Of a DNA stretch of 64,000 nucleotides, positions 63,322-64,000 are shown in pieces. The notes beneath the pieces were generated by a model that made no database searches, was not told where the DNA came from, and was given only the letters and a program-made list of their open reading frames with translations. The position numbers and the translations under genes are program-made. Source of the DNA: Erythrobacter rubeus (GTDB lineage: Bacteria; Pseudomonadota; Alphaproteobacteria; Sphingomonadales; Sphingomonadaceae); assembly GCF_014705715.1 (NCBI RefSeq), contig NZ_JACXLC010000001.1, forward strand, positions 1,966,457 to 2,030,456, read 5' to 3'. How positions within the stretch are numbered: the first letter of the stretch is position 1; every line of letters starts with the position of its first letter.

Positions 63322-64000
63322 TCATGGCTCGTAGTCCGGCAGGCTCTGCCCTTGCAGCAGCGCGCCTGCACCCTGGTTGTCGAGCTTCTCGGTAAGCGAT
63401 CGCAAGCTGCGGCTGGTGGCGCGCAGATCCTGCAGGGTCGCCTCCGCGGTCGGCAGCGTGGATTCGCGCAATTGCCGCGCGGCTGGGCGCGTATCGTCGA
63501 GCGTGGCTGCGAGCGCGGCAGCCGCCTGGTTTGCCGATTTCAGCGTTCCGCGAAGCTCTTCGGCAAGCGCAGGCCCTTCGCTGTTCAGCAGGTTTTCGGT
63601 CGTGATCGATGCCTTTTCGAATGCATCGAGCGCTTCGCCTGCCTCTTTCAGCGTTACCTGCAATTCAACAAAAGTGCCCTCAAGCTGCGGCGCGCTGCGG
63701 GCAAGCTCTGCGGTCAAATTGTTCGAATTGCGCAGGATGCCGCTTAATTGCTCCTGGTTTTCCGGGCCGAGCAGCAGGTTGAGGTTTTCGGTCAGTGTTG
63801 CCAGCCGCTCCAGCAGAAGCGGCGCGTTGTTCAGCAGCGCATTGATGCCGCCGTCCTTGGGCGGAATGACCGGGCGTCCTTCGGGGCAGGCGGTCGTCTC
63901 GCAGGTGATCGGCGGTGCATCCTTGCGCGCTCCGTCGAGCAGGATGCTGGAGACGCCTGTAAAGCTGGCCTGGATAGTTGCCGTTGTGCCGACCAGGATC
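63322..64000 (-). CDS. mlaD: MlaD/MCE-family lipid transport protein, 5' end outside window
   Basis: The reverse frame is open from 63322 to the right edge (about 225 residues), so only the C-terminal part is seen. Visible are the end of the MCE beta-barrel (ILVGTTATIQASFTGVSSIL), a Cys-containing loop (ITCETTACPEGRPVIPP) and a long helical region with coiled-coil heptads (NALLNNAPLLLERLATLTEN, LTAELARSAPQLEGTFVELQ). MlaD-type proteins bridge the inner membrane and periplasm to shuttle phospholipids. Its stop overlaps the lipoprotein start region, and mlaE/mlaF are expected to the right. Confidence 0.88.
   Translation of the reverse strand, partial: ILVGTTATIQASFTGVSSILLDGARKDAPPITCETTACPEGRPVIPPKDGGINALLNNAPLLLERLATLTENLNLLLGPENQEQLSGILRNSNNLTAELARSAPQLEGTFVELQVTLKEAGEALDAFEKASITTENLLNSEGPALAEELRGTLKSANQAAAALAATLDDTRPAARQLRESTLPTAEATLQDLRATSRSLRSLTEKLDNQGAGALLQGQSLPDYEP

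Overview
This window is typical alphaproteobacterial chromosome, most likely Sphingomonadales and probably the Erythrobacteraceae (Erythrobacter/Qipengyuania-like). Four things point there: GC-rich codon use, the block argS-SPOR protein-nagZ-scpA-scpB-tatABC, large sphingomonad-style TonB-dependent receptors, and an UrcA-family protein. This is inference from gene content; no rRNA is present to confirm it. I see no tRNA, rRNA, CRISPR array, insertion sequence, prophage or origin.

Layout. 1-6.5 kb: the 5' part of a TamA-like outer-membrane assembly factor, the N-end-rule transferase bpt, threonine ammonia-lyase, a 3-hydroxyisobutyrate-dehydrogenase-like enzyme and a secreted amidohydrolase. 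6.5-13.4 kb (minus strand): argS, a SPOR-domain membrane protein, nagZ, scpA, scpB, tatA, tatB, tatC, with 4-nt overlaps at nagZ/scpA and scpA/scpB. 13.5-19.2 kb: a lipoprotein, the forward ispH-thrB-rnhA group, a 58-residue YegP/DUF1508 protein, a DauA-like FAD oxidoreductase and a lysophospholipase-like hydrolase. 19.3-26.7 kb: a Tad/Cpa type IVc pilus locus (cpaA, B, C, D, E, tadB, tadC) that lacks both the CpaF/TadA motor ATPase and a Flp pilin. 26.8-33.3 kb: acyl-CoA and lipid metabolism genes (enoyl-CoA hydratase family, PaaI thioesterase, two SDRs, thiolase) with MarR, HxlR and LysR regulators, several beside clear inverted-repeat operator candidates.

33.4-42.2 kb: a TPR/2OG-Fe(II) oxygenase-like protein, a small secreted protein and two large TonB-dependent receptors in tandem, each closed by a strong terminator. 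42.3-54.6 kb: clpB with a heat-shock-type promoter, a HerA/DUF87 ATPase, a penicillin/AHL-acylase family hydrolase, a double-domain M16 peptidase, a small beta-rich protein, UrcA and a CadC-like winged-helix/TPR regulator. 54.6-59.2 kb (minus): rpsU, a candidate 28-codon ORF, FKBP, gatC, gatA, a 66-residue membrane protein and gatB. 59.5-62.7 kb: crcB, an RluA-type pseudouridine synthase, a HAD phosphatase, a small membrane protein and an ATP12 homologue, all joined by 4-nt overlaps. The right edge holds the end of an Mla-type lipid transport operon (auxiliary lipoprotein and MlaD).

Most of the window is housekeeping. The items most worth a second look are the Tad locus without its ATPase, paired AGTCT-N7-AGACT operators, a LiuR-like palindrome at the thiolase promoter, an inverted repeat inside the clpB promoter spacer, the small ORFs coupled to rpsU and to a TonB receptor, and the membrane protein embedded in the gat operon.
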